NCBI GenBank assembly: GCA_964565805.1
Contig: CAZMGH010000012.1
Span: 5,990 to 69,989 of the forward strand
Source of the DNA: Catenibacillus sp964565805
Lineage (GTDB): Bacteria > Bacillota > Clostridia > Lachnospirales > Lachnospiraceae
Direction: 5' to 3'
Length of the DNA stretch: 64,000 nucleotides
The position numbers were made by a program, and so were the translations under genes. The notes beneath the pieces are model-generated. The model did not search any database and was not told the DNA's origin. It saw nothing but the letters and a program-made list of their open reading frames with translations. Numbering within the stretch: the stretch's first letter is position 1; the number at the start of each line of letters is the position of its first letter. Positions 16,931-26,708 of the stretch are shown in pieces.

Positions 16931-17611
16931 TTATTTTGCGCCATACTGAGCATAGTATGCATGGATGGCGTCCTTTAATGTATCGTCAATGATCACTTTT
17001 CCCTTGTAGGGTCGGTTGTACAGATGCTCCATCACCTCTGCCATAGTTACAATGGCGGCAGTATCAAATCCGTACAGATCCCTGACCTCTTCCAGGGCAC
17101 ACTTTTGTCCTCCTTTGCCAACCTCCATGCGGTCTAAGGATACCATCAGTCCCACAATCGTCACATCCGCGGCGCCTCTGACCTTAGGTACAGTTTCCTC
17201 CATGGACTTTCCGGAAGTCGTCACATCCTCGATCATGATCACCCGGTCCCCGTCTTTTAAAGGGCTGCCAAGGAAACTTCCTTTATCCGCGCCGTGGTCC
17301 TTTTCCTCCTTACGGTCAGAGCAGTAACGGATCTCTTTCCCGTACAGCTCACTGTAAGCAATGGCTGTAACAACGCTTAACGGAATACCCTTATAAGCAG
17401 GTCCGAATAAAACGTCAAAATCATCTCCGTACCGGTCATGAATGGCCTTAGCATAGTATTCTCCAAGTTTTTTTAACTGGGAACCTGTCACATAAGCCCC
17501 TGCGTTCATAAAGAACGGGGACTTTCTCCCGCTCTTTAATGTAAAATCTCCAAATTTCAAAACATTACAATCGACCATAAATTCAATAAATTCCTGTTTA
17601 TACTGCTCCAT
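16931..17611 (-). CDS. pyrE: Orotate phosphoribosyltransferase
   Basis: 226 residues with LKSGRKSPFFMNAG, FGPAYKGIPL and the PRPP-binding loop MIEDVTTSGKSMEE. It joins orotate to PRPP to give OMP in pyrimidine synthesis. The ATG at 17611 is chosen because AGGAGG lies nine bases upstream; the open frame starts 39 bases earlier without support. It lies 59 bases downstream of the LtaS-like gene on the same strand and away from other pyr genes. Confidence 0.96.
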   Translation of the reverse strand: MEQYKQEFIEFMVDCNVLKFGDFTLKSGRKSPFFMNAGAYVTGSQLKKLGEYYAKAIHDRYGDDFDVLFGPAYKGIPLSVVTAIAYSELYGKEIRYCSDRKEEKDHGADKGSFLGSPLKDGDRVIMIEDVTTSGKSMEETVPKVRGAADVTIVGLMVSLDRMEVGKGGQKCALEEVRDLYGFDTAAIVTMAEVMEHLYNRPYKGKVIIDDTLKDAIHAYYAQYGAK

Positions 17612-17670
17612 GATTTCAAACCTCCTGTATGATAAGGTTAATTCTAACATAACCGAACCTGTTTTTCACC

Positions 17671-20493
17671 TTAGGATGAACTTTCGCTCTCTCCGGACTC
17701 ATCGCTTCCCGTATCAGAGCTTTCACTTCCGCTAGAAGACGTTTCCATAGAGCCAGGCTCTATAATATCCTCTTCATTCACCGGAGCGCCGTCAGGCAGG
17801 ATCAGACTGTAATAATCGGTATCCTGGATCAAAGTAGTGACCTGCATTTTATAGCTTACCGCCGTCTTCATAGCATCTACATAAGCGTCAATCTCATCTT
17901 CCGTCATGGTTACGCCATCCGCCAGAGTAAATTCTCCGGTGTAGCTGTTGTACAGTCCTCGGTCTGACTTCCAGCTTCGTGATGAGAATACTACAAGGCC
18001 TTCCGAATCGGATAAAATATCTGTTCCTTCAAGCAGTCTTGAATCATAGTTCAGCCCAAGAAGATTAGAAACTGTTGGAAGAATATCCACCTGGCAGCAG
18101 ACTTTATCCACTTCAATGGGCTCATCCATACTTGCTGACCAGATAATAAGAGAATTTTTATAAACTTCAAAGTTCAGATTATCTTCCCTAAGATACTGAG
18201 TATCCTCTGAATCTCCAAAGGTTTCTCCTGTCAGCTCTTCCAGCACCTCAAGATCAAAATAAGGAATATGATCCGGCGCCATAACGATCAGTGTCTGATC
18301 GGCGATTCCTGCCTCTTCCAGCTTCTCTATTAATGTGGTCAACCCCTTTTCCAGTTCCAGATTGGCGGCAATGTAGCATTTGGTATCTTCTGAATATGGA
18401 AGATCTGCTACCGCGTCATAATTTCTTACCGCCATGGAATTTCCATTATCCACATAAGGCATATGTCCGCTGATGGTCATATAGTAAATATTAAACGGCT
18501 GCTGATCCACGTACAAGTCAAAGGTCTGTTCGATCATGTAATTATCCGACTGGGGCCAGATAGTATTTCCATACTCGTTTGTTTCCAGCACCAAAGTACT
18601 GGCATCGTTCCAGTCATAACCGATCTGAGGATGGGATGTATCCCGGTCATACATATTAGAATTAAAATGGTATCCAATAGAAGTATAGCCCAAATTATTC
18701 AGTTGGTTTGCCAAAGTAAACGGCATGGACAGCTGGCTTGTTCCAACAGCGCGCATGGTCGCGGTCTCGCCGTTTTTCGGATACAGGCCTAAAAGGTTCT
18801 GGCACTCGCCGCCAGATGTACTGGTATAGTGAAGCGCTGTGTAAAAGTTATTAAATACAAAACCTTCATGAGTCAACTTGTACAATGTCGGTGTCAGCTC
18901 TTCATCGATCATATACCCGGAAAAGCCTTCGGCTGTAATAAAGATCACATTATAGCCTTTAAACATGCCTGTATATTCATTTTTATTTGTAGGCGTCAGG
19001 CTGGAAAAGTACTCATTCAGCCACTGGACCGACTCGTTGGAAGTGGACTCGGTCAACCCGTCAAAATCCAGGTCAAGGACATTCGGCGATGTATCCACAA
19101 CGGTCTGGGCCTCAGTCTCTGATTCTCCTGAAGATTCCCCGTCCGATTCTGATGAGGCATTTTGCTGAAGAGAATTAATCTTATCCAGTTCTTCTGTACT
19201 AATCGACAGATCCCGGTCCACACCAAAAATACTGTGTTTTATATCCAGCCGCAGCATGGTCAAAAGGCCTAACTGGCGGACCTGCTCTTCGATTTCTGTA
19301 TCTGTCTTATACAGCTGGGTCGGTTTCAGCTCACCTCCATAGGGCAGACGCAGGCAAATCAGGGCGCAAATATGGCAAACCACCATACCTATAAAGGACA
19401 AAAGGGCCAGCGCCGGGGGCTTTCTGGCAAACTTGATCCGGTTGCGCAGCAAAGTCATAAGAAGGATAAATGGCACAAACATAAGGATAATGCCAATCAG
19501 ATTCATTAATATACCTTCAACAATGGCTCCGCTATAATCCGTCAAATGGTTTTCCATAGCCATGGTAAGAGAACTTGCCAGCTGATAATACTGGGCCAGA
19601 ACCGTCTTGCATACGATCTCAATACAAAAGATCAGTCCCAGCAAAAAGGTCAGCACCTTGGCTACGATCTTGTTGACCCGCTCCGGAAAATAACTGGTCA
19701 GCAAAGCGCACAGGAAACCGCCCGCAATGCTGAAAAACAGCCAAATAGGTATGTACCTGATCCCCAGTCCCATATAAATGTGGAACACCAGCTCCAGCCA
19801 CAATATCGCTGCCGGGAAAAAGAAAAAGGTTCCCATACTGAAAAATAAGTTAAATTTTCCGGGCTTTTTCTCATTTTTTAAGATTTTATCCGGCGTCAGC
19901 TCCCGCCGGAACCATTTATAAGCCACGCCTATATAAACTAGGACAAATGCCAGCAGGAACTTTGCCTTGTTCCCGACGCCCTGCTGTTTGGTAATATCCC
20001 GTATATTCGGCAGTTTTTGCCGCGCGCTCCTGCGCCGTCTTACGCCCTGAGCCTGCTGACCTGCCTCCTGGGCTGGCCGCCGGTCCGCGGCTTGGCTGCG
20101 TCTCCGTCCTGTAGCCTGGCCGGTGTCCCTTGCCGTCCGCCGGGCTGTGGCCTGGCTGCTTTGGGTTCCCTGGCCGGTGCCCTGAACCGGGCGCCGGGCT
20201 CCTGCTCCGTTTTGAGTCCGGGAACCAGTGCGGCTGCCGGAGGAGTCAGCAGAGCGGACATTCCCGCTAGTCCGTGCTCCAGACGCCGTCCCTGCCTGAG
20301 ACGTACGGCTCACACTTCTTGCCTGAGATGTACGGTTCCCGCTCCCTGAGCCATTTTCACGGTCAGACTCAGACCGAACGCTGCTCTGACTGCCGTTCTG
20401 GGATCCAGATGACGTTTCTGGCTTCTTTTTATCCGGCATATCCAACTGAAAATGGAAAAGCCCGTCACCTGATCCGGGCCGACTATTTCCCAT
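17671..20493 (-). CDS. LtaS-like sulfatase-fold membrane protein with long disordered N terminus
   Basis: 940 residues. Residues 1-165 are low-complexity, rich in Ser, Arg, Gly, Thr and Gln, and probably disordered in the cytoplasm. Several membrane helices follow (about 170-400), then an extracellular sulfatase-like domain of the lipoteichoic acid synthase group: NVIFITAEGFSGYM with the first metal site, HYTSTSGGECQNLLG with the probable catalytic Thr, ISGHMPY and MAPDHIPYF. A Ser/Glu-rich tail ends the protein. LtaS-type enzymes transfer glycerol phosphate to cell-envelope polymers; the true substrate here is not known. The ATG at 20493 has GGGAGG upstream. Confidence 0.85.
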   Translation of the reverse strand: MGNSRPGSGDGLFHFQLDMPDKKKPETSSGSQNGSQSSVRSESDRENGSGSGNRTSQARSVSRTSQAGTASGARTSGNVRSADSSGSRTGSRTQNGAGARRPVQGTGQGTQSSQATARRTARDTGQATGRRRSQAADRRPAQEAGQQAQGVRRRRSARQKLPNIRDITKQQGVGNKAKFLLAFVLVYIGVAYKWFRRELTPDKILKNEKKPGKFNLFFSMGTFFFFPAAILWLELVFHIYMGLGIRYIPIWLFFSIAGGFLCALLTSYFPERVNKIVAKVLTFLLGLIFCIEIVCKTVLAQYYQLASSLTMAMENHLTDYSGAIVEGILMNLIGIILMFVPFILLMTLLRNRIKFARKPPALALLSFIGMVVCHICALICLRLPYGGELKPTQLYKTDTEIEEQVRQLGLLTMLRLDIKHSIFGVDRDLSISTEELDKINSLQQNASSESDGESSGESETEAQTVVDTSPNVLDLDFDGLTESTSNESVQWLNEYFSSLTPTNKNEYTGMFKGYNVIFITAEGFSGYMIDEELTPTLYKLTHEGFVFNNFYTALHYTSTSGGECQNLLGLYPKNGETATMRAVGTSQLSMPFTLANQLNNLGYTSIGYHFNSNMYDRDTSHPQIGYDWNDASTLVLETNEYGNTIWPQSDNYMIEQTFDLYVDQQPFNIYYMTISGHMPYVDNGNSMAVRNYDAVADLPYSEDTKCYIAANLELEKGLTTLIEKLEEAGIADQTLIVMAPDHIPYFDLEVLEELTGETFGDSEDTQYLREDNLNFEVYKNSLIIWSASMDEPIEVDKVCCQVDILPTVSNLLGLNYDSRLLEGTDILSDSEGLVVFSSRSWKSDRGLYNSYTGEFTLADGVTMTEDEIDAYVDAMKTAVSYKMQVTTLIQDTDYYSLILPDGAPVNEEDIIEPGSMETSSSGSESSDTGSDESGESESSS

Positions 20494-20659
20494 ATCTATC
20501 TTTACCTCCCTTAAAATAAAGTAAAAGTAAACGCACAATACTAATTCGCTCTGCGGCTATTATATCATCAGTGCAAAAGGATAACAAGAAAAAAGTAAGG
20601 ATTTTGTCAGTTTTTCATTTTTCGTTCACTAATACTAAAAAACGCGCACAGCAAAAGCA

Positions 20660-21778
20660 TCATGCCCTAGTCTCATTTTTTACGTCCTTTTTATTTCTGT
20701 ATATTGTTGGTGTGACGCCATAAATTTTTTTAAACTTTTTCGTAAAATGACTCACATCAAAACAGCCCACTTCCTGACTGATCTGCTGAATGGACATCTC
20801 CGTCTGTTCTAAAAACTGGGCGGCATTTTTCATCTGTATGGAGCTGATCAGGGAAGAAAATGTCTCCCCGGTATATTCTTTAAGCATTTTTGACAGATAA
20901 TTTTCGCTGTAATTAAAAAATGACGCCAGCGCCTTTATGGTCACATGATTATAATTCACATGCATGTAATTTAAAATAGCCACAATCTGTCCGTTTAGCT
21001 TTGTATCCATGGGACTTGGCACAATGGCATCCATTTCATAATACCGCAGCAGCAAAAGCATCAGCTCATGGAAATAGGTGGTCATAAAACTGCCGTAATA
21101 TCGCCGCTCATAATAATTTTCCTGATACATGCGCAGCACCAGGCTGCGGATCTTTTCATCCTCACCTGCGGGAAAGATCAGGTAAGGACTGGCGCTGCTG
21201 TGATATAAAATATCCCTGAAAAACCGCGACAAAAGATCCTCATCTCCTAAAACATCAAAAAATGCCGCATTAAACACATCCTCATGGATTAGGAAATTCA
21301 GGATAATATTATCATCCGCATAGGCAAGGACACAGTGGGGCGCATTGGGAGATAAAATACAAAAATCCCCTTTGTGCAGCTCAATAATCTGTCCGCAGAT
21401 CAGATGGCGGCAGGTGCCATCATATACATAAAGCGCCTCAACATAGCTGTGGGTGTGGATTAGAGGATAACAGTACCGTTCATGGCGGCACATGGCAATC
21501 TCCGTTTTCTCCCATATCTCCGGATTTTTCATAGGAAATCGTCCCCCTCGGGCGCTCCTATGATACGGCTTTTCTGAAATCTGTTCAAATGTAGGCAGAA
21601 TGGGGTAATCTTTTATCATCTGCTCCAGCTGGTCAAAATAAACCGGCGTCATAAGCAGATAGCCGTATTCAGACTCATAGATACTTTTAAACCGCTTCTC
21701 ATTTTCCGTGAACTTATAAAGATCCAGTCCCCATCCCTGAAAAAAATCCGGCATTTTTTTATCTTTATGGTCTGACAT
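20660..21778 (-). CDS. AraC-family transcriptional regulator
   Basis: About 372 residues: an unassigned N-terminal part (1-105), a cupin-like ligand region (about 105-180: THSYVEALYVYDG, GDFCILSPNAPH), and a C-terminal AraC double helix-turn-helix (about 275-365: LASFFNYSENYLSKMLKEYTG, ISQEVGCFDVSHFTKKFKK). ATG 21778 is preferred because GGGGG lies six bases upstream. It stands alone between the LtaS-like gene and the divergent DUF1836 gene, so its target is not clear from context. Confidence 0.88.
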   Translation of the reverse strand: MSDHKDKKMPDFFQGWGLDLYKFTENEKRFKSIYESEYGYLLMTPVYFDQLEQMIKDYPILPTFEQISEKPYHRSARGGRFPMKNPEIWEKTEIAMCRHERYCYPLIHTHSYVEALYVYDGTCRHLICGQIIELHKGDFCILSPNAPHCVLAYADDNIILNFLIHEDVFNAAFFDVLGDEDLLSRFFRDILYHSSASPYLIFPAGEDEKIRSLVLRMYQENYYERRYYGSFMTTYFHELMLLLLRYYEMDAIVPSPMDTKLNGQIVAILNYMHVNYNHVTIKALASFFNYSENYLSKMLKEYTGETFSSLISSIQMKNAAQFLEQTEMSIQQISQEVGCFDVSHFTKKFKKIYGVTPTIYRNKKDVKNETRA

Positions 21779-21913
21779 ATCCATCCCCCTGAAAATTCTG
21801 CATATTTAAAACGCTCATCAGAATCACTTTTTGCGCGGAAACCGTATGTGTTTCCAGCGGTCTGTAAGCAGTAACATATTACCACACTCCCATGGATTTT
21901 GTAAATGTTGTAT

Positions 21914-21942
21914 TTGACCCTGTGAATACTTTATTATATAAT
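21914..21942 (+). promoter_or_regulatory. Promoter of the DUF1836 gene
   Basis: TTGACC (21914-21919), a 17-nt spacer and TATAAT (21937-21942). Transcription would begin near 21949, about 60 bases before the ATG. Confidence 0.8.
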
Positions 21943-22008
21943 AATAGAAACTACGTAAGGACGGCATGAATATGCCGAAAGATTATAAGAAAGATCAGGA
22001 GATGAATT

Positions 22009-22788
22009 ATGAACACTGATGATACTCCATCTGCCAATCTGATCCAGGATACTGGGGAGGCAGCAGAGCAAAATAACTCCAGCATGACAGTTTCGGAAAG
22101 TATCGCGGTACTGCTGAAGCATTTTGAGGCGAAAAAAAAAGAGATGGCATATATCCGTCCGGAGATGCTGCCGGACATTGATCTGTATATGGATCAGGTG
22201 ACTACCTTTATGGACAGTCATTTGCAATCTACCAAACGTTACCCGGAAGATAAGATCCTGACAAAGACGATGATCAATAATTACGCCAAAAACAACCTGC
22301 TTCCGCCGCCTTCTAAGAAAAAATATTCTAAGGATCATCTGCTTTTGCTTACTTTTATTTATTACTTGAAAAATATGCTGTCTATCAATGACATCCAAAG
22401 CCTGCTGAACCCGGTAAAAGACGGTTTCTTTAAGAATCGTCAGGGCGGCATTTCTCTGGAAGATATTTACCGGGAGATTTCTTCTGCTGCCAGCGGTACT
22501 CAGGATGGTATTTTAGCAGACATTGCCTCAAAATATGAAAAAAGCCGGGACAGCTTTACACAGACTTCTGCCAAAGAAAAGGCGGCATCCCCTTCCGGAA
22601 GGGTCCAGTCCTCTTTAGAATCAGACACAGCGCCCTCTTCCGGATCTCAGGAGACGGCTCTTTCAGAGAAAACCCGGAGCATGCTCCAGGATTTTACCTT
22701 TGTGTGCCTCTTGTGCTATGACATATTTCTGAAAAAACAGCTGGTGGAACAGATCATTGACGCTATGGGACAGCAGGACAAACGTTAA
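22009..22788 (+). CDS. DUF1836 domain protein
   Basis: 259 residues. The central part (about 60-160: YMDQVTTFMDSHL, LTKTMINNYAKNNLLPPP, YSKDHLLLLTFIYYLKNMLSINDIQSLL) matches DUF1836, which resembles a MerR-like DNA-binding helix arrangement. The stretch after about 190 is Ser-rich and probably a linker. Its role is unknown; a regulatory one is likely from the fold. AGGAGATG precedes the ATG at 22009. It is monocistronic with its own promoter, and a hairpin follows. Confidence 0.83.
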   Translation: MNTDDTPSANLIQDTGEAAEQNNSSMTVSESIAVLLKHFEAKKKEMAYIRPEMLPDIDLYMDQVTTFMDSHLQSTKRYPEDKILTKTMINNYAKNNLLPPPSKKKYSKDHLLLLTFIYYLKNMLSINDIQSLLNPVKDGFFKNRQGGISLEDIYREISSAASGTQDGILADIASKYEKSRDSFTQTSAKEKAASPSGRVQSSLESDTAPSSGSQETALSEKTRSMLQDFTFVCLLCYDIFLKKQLVEQIIDAMGQQDKR

Positions 22789-22818
22789 AAGGCCTGAAAA
22801 AACATTATAAAATTGCAG

Positions 22819-22852
22819 CAGCCGGAAAAACAAGGAGCTGTTTCTCCGGCTG
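22819..22852. terminator. Convergent hairpin between DUF1836 and yerC-like genes
   Basis: CAGCCGGA pairs with TCCGGCTG, and inside it AAACA pairs with TGTTT. It is followed on the plus strand by TAACATTTT. It lies between two convergent genes. Confidence 0.7.
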
Positions 22853-22859
22853 TAACATT

Positions 22860-23159
22860 TTAAGATTCTTTCTTTTCTTCCATTCGGGCAATGACCATAT
22901 CATAGCCATCATTTCCATAATTCAGGGAACGATTGACGCGGCTGATGGTTGCTGTAGATGCTCCGGTTTTTTCAGCGATTTCCAGATAGGTTCTTTGCTC
23001 CCTGAGCATCCTGGCCACTTCAAAACGCTGGGACAGGGACAGAAGCTCATTAATGGTACAAATATCCTCAAAGAAATCAAAACATTCATCCATGTTTTCC
23101 AGGCACAGGATCGCTTCAAAAAGCTTTTCAACTGCCGGTGTCTTAATCTTTTTATTCAT
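22860..23159 (-). CDS. YerC/YecD family TrpR-related DNA-binding protein
   Basis: 99 residues, all helical, with the TrpR-like helix-turn-helix LSQRFEVARMLREQRTYLEI, AEKTGASTATISRVNRSL and the conserved NYGNDGY segment. This is the YerC/YecD group, a small DNA-binding family whose targets are mostly unknown. It lies downstream of nothing obvious on its strand, about 115 bases after the start region of the redox operon's last gene, and is probably its own unit. Confidence 0.93.
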   Translation of the reverse strand: MNKKIKTPAVEKLFEAILCLENMDECFDFFEDICTINELLSLSQRFEVARMLREQRTYLEIAEKTGASTATISRVNRSLNYGNDGYDMVIARMEEKKES

Positions 23160-23274
23160 TACGCTTTACCCCTTTTATTTTTATCATGGGCATCAAAATA
23201 CTTTTTGACGCTTGAATCATAGCATTAGTATTTTAACATTTTAAAAGAATAAAGTCCAGCAGATTTTAAAGTCT

Positions 23275-24456
23275 TTAGCGGAACCGGCCTACCCGGGTCA
23301 AACGTTTTGGAAGCTTGGGCTTGACACTGCCCACAACGATAATCGCGTCTTCTTCACACACATCCATACATTTTCCGCATTTTTCACACATATCATTATC
23401 AATCATGTGGATATATCCGGCTTTGCCCTCAATAGCATCCTCAGGACATACATCGGCACATTCCTCGCAGCCGGTGCATTTATTGGGCAGGATGGCCAGA
23501 GTCATAAAGCTCTTGCATACGCCAGCCTCACACTTTTTCCGCTTAATATGGCCTTCGATCTCATCCCCCATAACTTCAAAGGCGGACTTGACGATATTGA
23601 CCATATGCTGTCCAAACTGGCAGAAAGCGCCCCAGCCAATGGTATCTGCCATATCTTTCATAAGAGCCACATCGGTAATCTTACCCTTTCCGTTAGTGAT
23701 CTCATTAAAAATCGTATAAAACTGGTAGGTACCCTCCCGGCACAGGGGACATTTTCCGCAGGAATCGGTCTTAACGCTTTCAAGAATGATCTTGGCAAAG
23801 TCCGCTCCGCAGTAAGTCTGATCCAGCACTTCCACGCCGCCGGTAAAAATATCGCTGTCCTTTTCCATAATCGTGGCTTCAAGATCACCAGGGGAAATAA
23901 ACCGTCCCAGCTCTCCGCCTGCTAAAACAGCTTTAAGAACAGAGCCCTCCTTTACGCCGCCCGCCATTTCAAGAATCCCGGCCAGACTTGTGCCGTAAGG
24001 CACCTGGATAAATCCCGGCGTCTGTACAGCGCCGCTGACATAAAGCAGCTTCCTATCTGTGGTTCCCTGGGCATTTCTTAAAACATCCTCTACACTGACA
24101 ATGATCTTAGCAGCATTTTCACAGCCCTTAAAGGTTTCCTGATCCTCTTCCACATAAGGGCGGATGATCTTACCATTAAAAACACTGATCAGCGCTGTCT
24201 TATCCCGGCACACCGGGCTGTCATCCCCGGTCACTACCTGGATCCCTTTTTCCAAAGCCAGCGGCCTAATCAGGTTCACGGCACTTTCATAAGCCTGGGG
24301 AATATAAATATATCTTTCATCCGCAGCCTTGCCCGCTTCCGCCACAGCATCCACAAGAGCCGCCGCATTTTTTTCCATCAGCTCCCGGTTGATCTGGGCT
24401 CTTTTGTCATCACCGGCTCCGGAACATATATAAATCGTCTTTTTTACCTGATCCAT
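23275..24456 (-). CDS. NuoF-like subunit with SLBB and ferredoxin domains, lacking the FMN motif
   Basis: 393 residues. An SLBB fold (about 145-200), the NuoF [4Fe-4S] site SCGKCPLCREGT with a later C in GAFCQFGQH, and two C-terminal ferredoxin clusters (CTGCEECADVCP, CEKCGKCMDVC) are present. Complete NuoF/HydB proteins have a glycine-rich FMN/NADH region (RGRGGAGFP-type) before the SLBB fold; here the 140 preceding residues lack it. It may therefore carry electrons without binding NADH, leaving flavin chemistry to the upstream NuoG-GltD fusion. It follows that gene by 71 bases that hold family B repeat copy 3. Confidence 0.85.
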   Translation of the reverse strand: MDQVKKTIYICSGAGDDKRAQINRELMEKNAAALVDAVAEAGKAADERYIYIPQAYESAVNLIRPLALEKGIQVVTGDDSPVCRDKTALISVFNGKIIRPYVEEDQETFKGCENAAKIIVSVEDVLRNAQGTTDRKLLYVSGAVQTPGFIQVPYGTSLAGILEMAGGVKEGSVLKAVLAGGELGRFISPGDLEATIMEKDSDIFTGGVEVLDQTYCGADFAKIILESVKTDSCGKCPLCREGTYQFYTIFNEITNGKGKITDVALMKDMADTIGWGAFCQFGQHMVNIVKSAFEVMGDEIEGHIKRKKCEAGVCKSFMTLAILPNKCTGCEECADVCPEDAIEGKAGYIHMIDNDMCEKCGKCMDVCEEDAIIVVGSVKPKLPKRLTRVGRFR

Positions 24457-24472
24457 ACGTTTTCCTCCTTCT

Positions 24473-24515
24473 TGGCCATCTTTTTAAGGCCATATGGGTA
24501 TCCCCTTGGGGGATT
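24473..24515 (-). repeat. Family B repeat, copy 3 (before the NuoF-like gene)
   Basis: On the minus strand TCCCC-CAA-GGGGATACCCATA (core 24493-24505) is followed by TGGCC-N9-GGCCA, a small perfect hairpin, then AAGGAGG and the start codon. This is the clearest copy of the family. Confidence 0.72.
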
Positions 24516-24527
24516 GCCTCCTCCTTA

Positions 24528-26636
24528 TTAATTGATGGGATAATCGCTCCAGAACTTCTGGGGAGCAAGCTGAAGACGAAGATCACACTGAAGGCATCTG
24601 GATGCTTCGCACTGAGCCGTTTCTTCATGAAAGCCAAGGTCATTTAAGACAAAGCCCGGGCAGCGTTTATCATCGTCAATAACATCTGTTTTCTGGCGTT
24701 TGATATGGGCAAAATCCTTAATCACTCCGATCCGGGAATCCGCATGCTGCTCTGGCGCAAGGGTTTCGGAAATATCTCCGTCCCCGCCCAGGTACTTGTC
24801 CATGGCGCTGACAGCCTTCCGGGTTTCGGCAATAGCCTGGATCACGGAAGCAGTGCCTGTAACCACATCTCCGGCAGCAAATACACCGTCGCTGCTTGTC
24901 CTATAATTTTTATCCACAACAATCCGGTTGCCTCTGCCAAGTTCTACACCAAAGGAGGCATCCAGATCCGGATTTTGTCCTACGGCAAAGATCACAGTGT
25001 CGCAGGGGATCACATGCTCTGAGCCCTCTTCCTTTTCAATGATCGCCCGGCGGTTTTCATCAAAAGTAAAGGCCTTTACATTGGAAAATTCCACACCGGA
25101 CACTTTTCCGTTTTCAGAAAGGATCTTATTAAAGGTCTGCGCTGGATGTACCATGACGCCATCCTTTTCCACCTCTGCCAGTTCGTCCTTTGCGGCAGGC
25201 ATAGTTTCCCGGCTTTCCAGGCAGGCCATATGGACTTCCGTCGCTCCAAGGCGGCGGGCCACACCGGCACAGTCACAGGCTACATTTCCGCCTCCAAGAA
25301 CAACAACCCGCTTTCCTAAGGGAATTTCCTTATGAAGGGAGGCTGCCTCAAGAAATTCCACATTTACAAGAACATCCTCCAGGTCATTGCCTTCCATGGG
25401 CAGTTTTGTGCCTTTGTGGGTCCCAGCGGCAACAAAAACAGCGTCATAGCCCTGAGCCTTTAATTCATCTACAGAATTTACCTTTGTATTTAACTGAATA
25501 TTTACGCCGATTTCCCGGATATTATTAACTTCCTCTTCAATGATCTCTCTTGGAAGACGGTATTCCGGGATGCCAAATCTGGGAGTGCCTCCGGCAAAAG
25601 GCTTTTCTTCAAAAATCGTCACCTGATGGCCAAGCTTTTTCAGGTAATAACCGGCGGTGAGTCCGGCCGGTCCGGCGCCGACGACGGCTACTTTCTTCCC
25701 TGTATCCGGCTTCATAAAGCCTTTTTCCTTCCATGTGTCATCGGCGTGCTCGCAGGCATACCGCTTAATGTTCCGAATGGACACGGCATCATTTAAGAAA
25801 CGGCGTTTGCACTGAAGCTCACAAAAATGGCTGCAAATATAGCCAAGGATCTTAGGCAGAGGCGCTTTTTCCCGGACAACCTCCGCGGCCGCGGAATAGT
25901 TCCCTTCTTTAAGGAAACGGATGTATTTTGGCACATCAACATGGGCCGGACATCCTACCTGGCATGGAATCAGAGATTCCTGGCGGGGAAGCTCAGGATC
26001 AAACACTCCAACCTGATCCCGGATAGAGCCGGTAGGACAGACTTCCACACAGGCGCCGCAGAAACGACAGTTGGACTGCTCCATAGACTCGCCTTTGATC
26101 ACGACCCGAAGCTGTCCATTAACCTTTTTAAATTCAAGAGCCCCTACGCCCCGAACCTCCTCGCAGACCCGAACGCATCGTCCGCAAAGAATACACCGGT
26201 ACATTTCATGGAGCATCAGCTTGTTCCGGTTATCCGCGGCAATATTATTTACACGGTGGCGCACACCGCTTCCGGCAATGCCCACATACTGGGAAAGGGC
26301 CTGAAGCTGGCACTTTAAGTATTTAGGGCAGCCTACGCACTCCTCCGGATGAGGGGTAAACATCAGCTCTAAGGAAAGCTTGCGCACCTTATCCGCCTTT
26401 TCACCGTGGATGGTCACCTTCATGCCTTCCTCTGCCTTTGTGGTACAAGAAGCCGCAACGCCGTCCCGGCCTTCGATCTCAACGGCGCAAAGGCGGCAGG
26501 AACCTGAGGGGTGCAGGTTATCGTGGCTGCAAATATGAGGGATATAAATCCCCGCCTCCAGAGCGGCCTCTAAAATGGTCTGGCCAGGGCGGGCATACAC
26601 CTCATGCTGGTCGATCATAAATTTTATCTTATCCAA
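24528..26636 (-). CDS. NuoG-like / GltD-like fusion flavoprotein (iron-sulfur NAD(P)H oxidoreductase)
   Basis: 702 residues. N-terminal [2Fe-2S] ligands C36, C47, C50, C64; the NuoG His-Cys3 cluster H96, C100, C103, C109; two [4Fe-4S] sites (CILCGRCVRVC, CRFCGACVEVC). From about 225 on it is a GltD-type NAD(P)H oxidoreductase with its own cysteine-rich linker, an FAD motif VAVVGAGPAGLTAG and an NAD(P) motif VVVLGGGNVACDCA. It would move electrons between NAD(P)H and iron-sulfur partners. The start is TTG at 26636: AAGGAG lies eight bases upstream and the protein begins as NuoG proteins do. Mid-operon, between a flavoprotein and the NuoF-like subunit. Confidence 0.87.
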   Translation of the reverse strand: MDKIKFMIDQHEVYARPGQTILEAALEAGIYIPHICSHDNLHPSGSCRLCAVEIEGRDGVAASCTTKAEEGMKVTIHGEKADKVRKLSLELMFTPHPEECVGCPKYLKCQLQALSQYVGIAGSGVRHRVNNIAADNRNKLMLHEMYRCILCGRCVRVCEEVRGVGALEFKKVNGQLRVVIKGESMEQSNCRFCGACVEVCPTGSIRDQVGVFDPELPRQESLIPCQVGCPAHVDVPKYIRFLKEGNYSAAAEVVREKAPLPKILGYICSHFCELQCKRRFLNDAVSIRNIKRYACEHADDTWKEKGFMKPDTGKKVAVVGAGPAGLTAGYYLKKLGHQVTIFEEKPFAGGTPRFGIPEYRLPREIIEEEVNNIREIGVNIQLNTKVNSVDELKAQGYDAVFVAAGTHKGTKLPMEGNDLEDVLVNVEFLEAASLHKEIPLGKRVVVLGGGNVACDCAGVARRLGATEVHMACLESRETMPAAKDELAEVEKDGVMVHPAQTFNKILSENGKVSGVEFSNVKAFTFDENRRAIIEKEEGSEHVIPCDTVIFAVGQNPDLDASFGVELGRGNRIVVDKNYRTSSDGVFAAGDVVTGTASVIQAIAETRKAVSAMDKYLGGDGDISETLAPEQHADSRIGVIKDFAHIKRQKTDVIDDDKRCPGFVLNDLGFHEETAQCEASRCLQCDLRLQLAPQKFWSDYPIN

Positions 26637-26708
26637 TCGTTTCACTCCTTTATAAGCACGCTTGCCGGCTGCCGGGAACAGGTTTCCAAAACAGTCCTGC
26701 AAGTTTGA

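Noticed and set aside
20017..20349. Plus-strand open frame opposite the low-complexity region
   Set aside because: It mirrors the Ser/Arg/Gly-rich coding of the LtaS-like gene; GC-rich repeats keep several frames open by chance.
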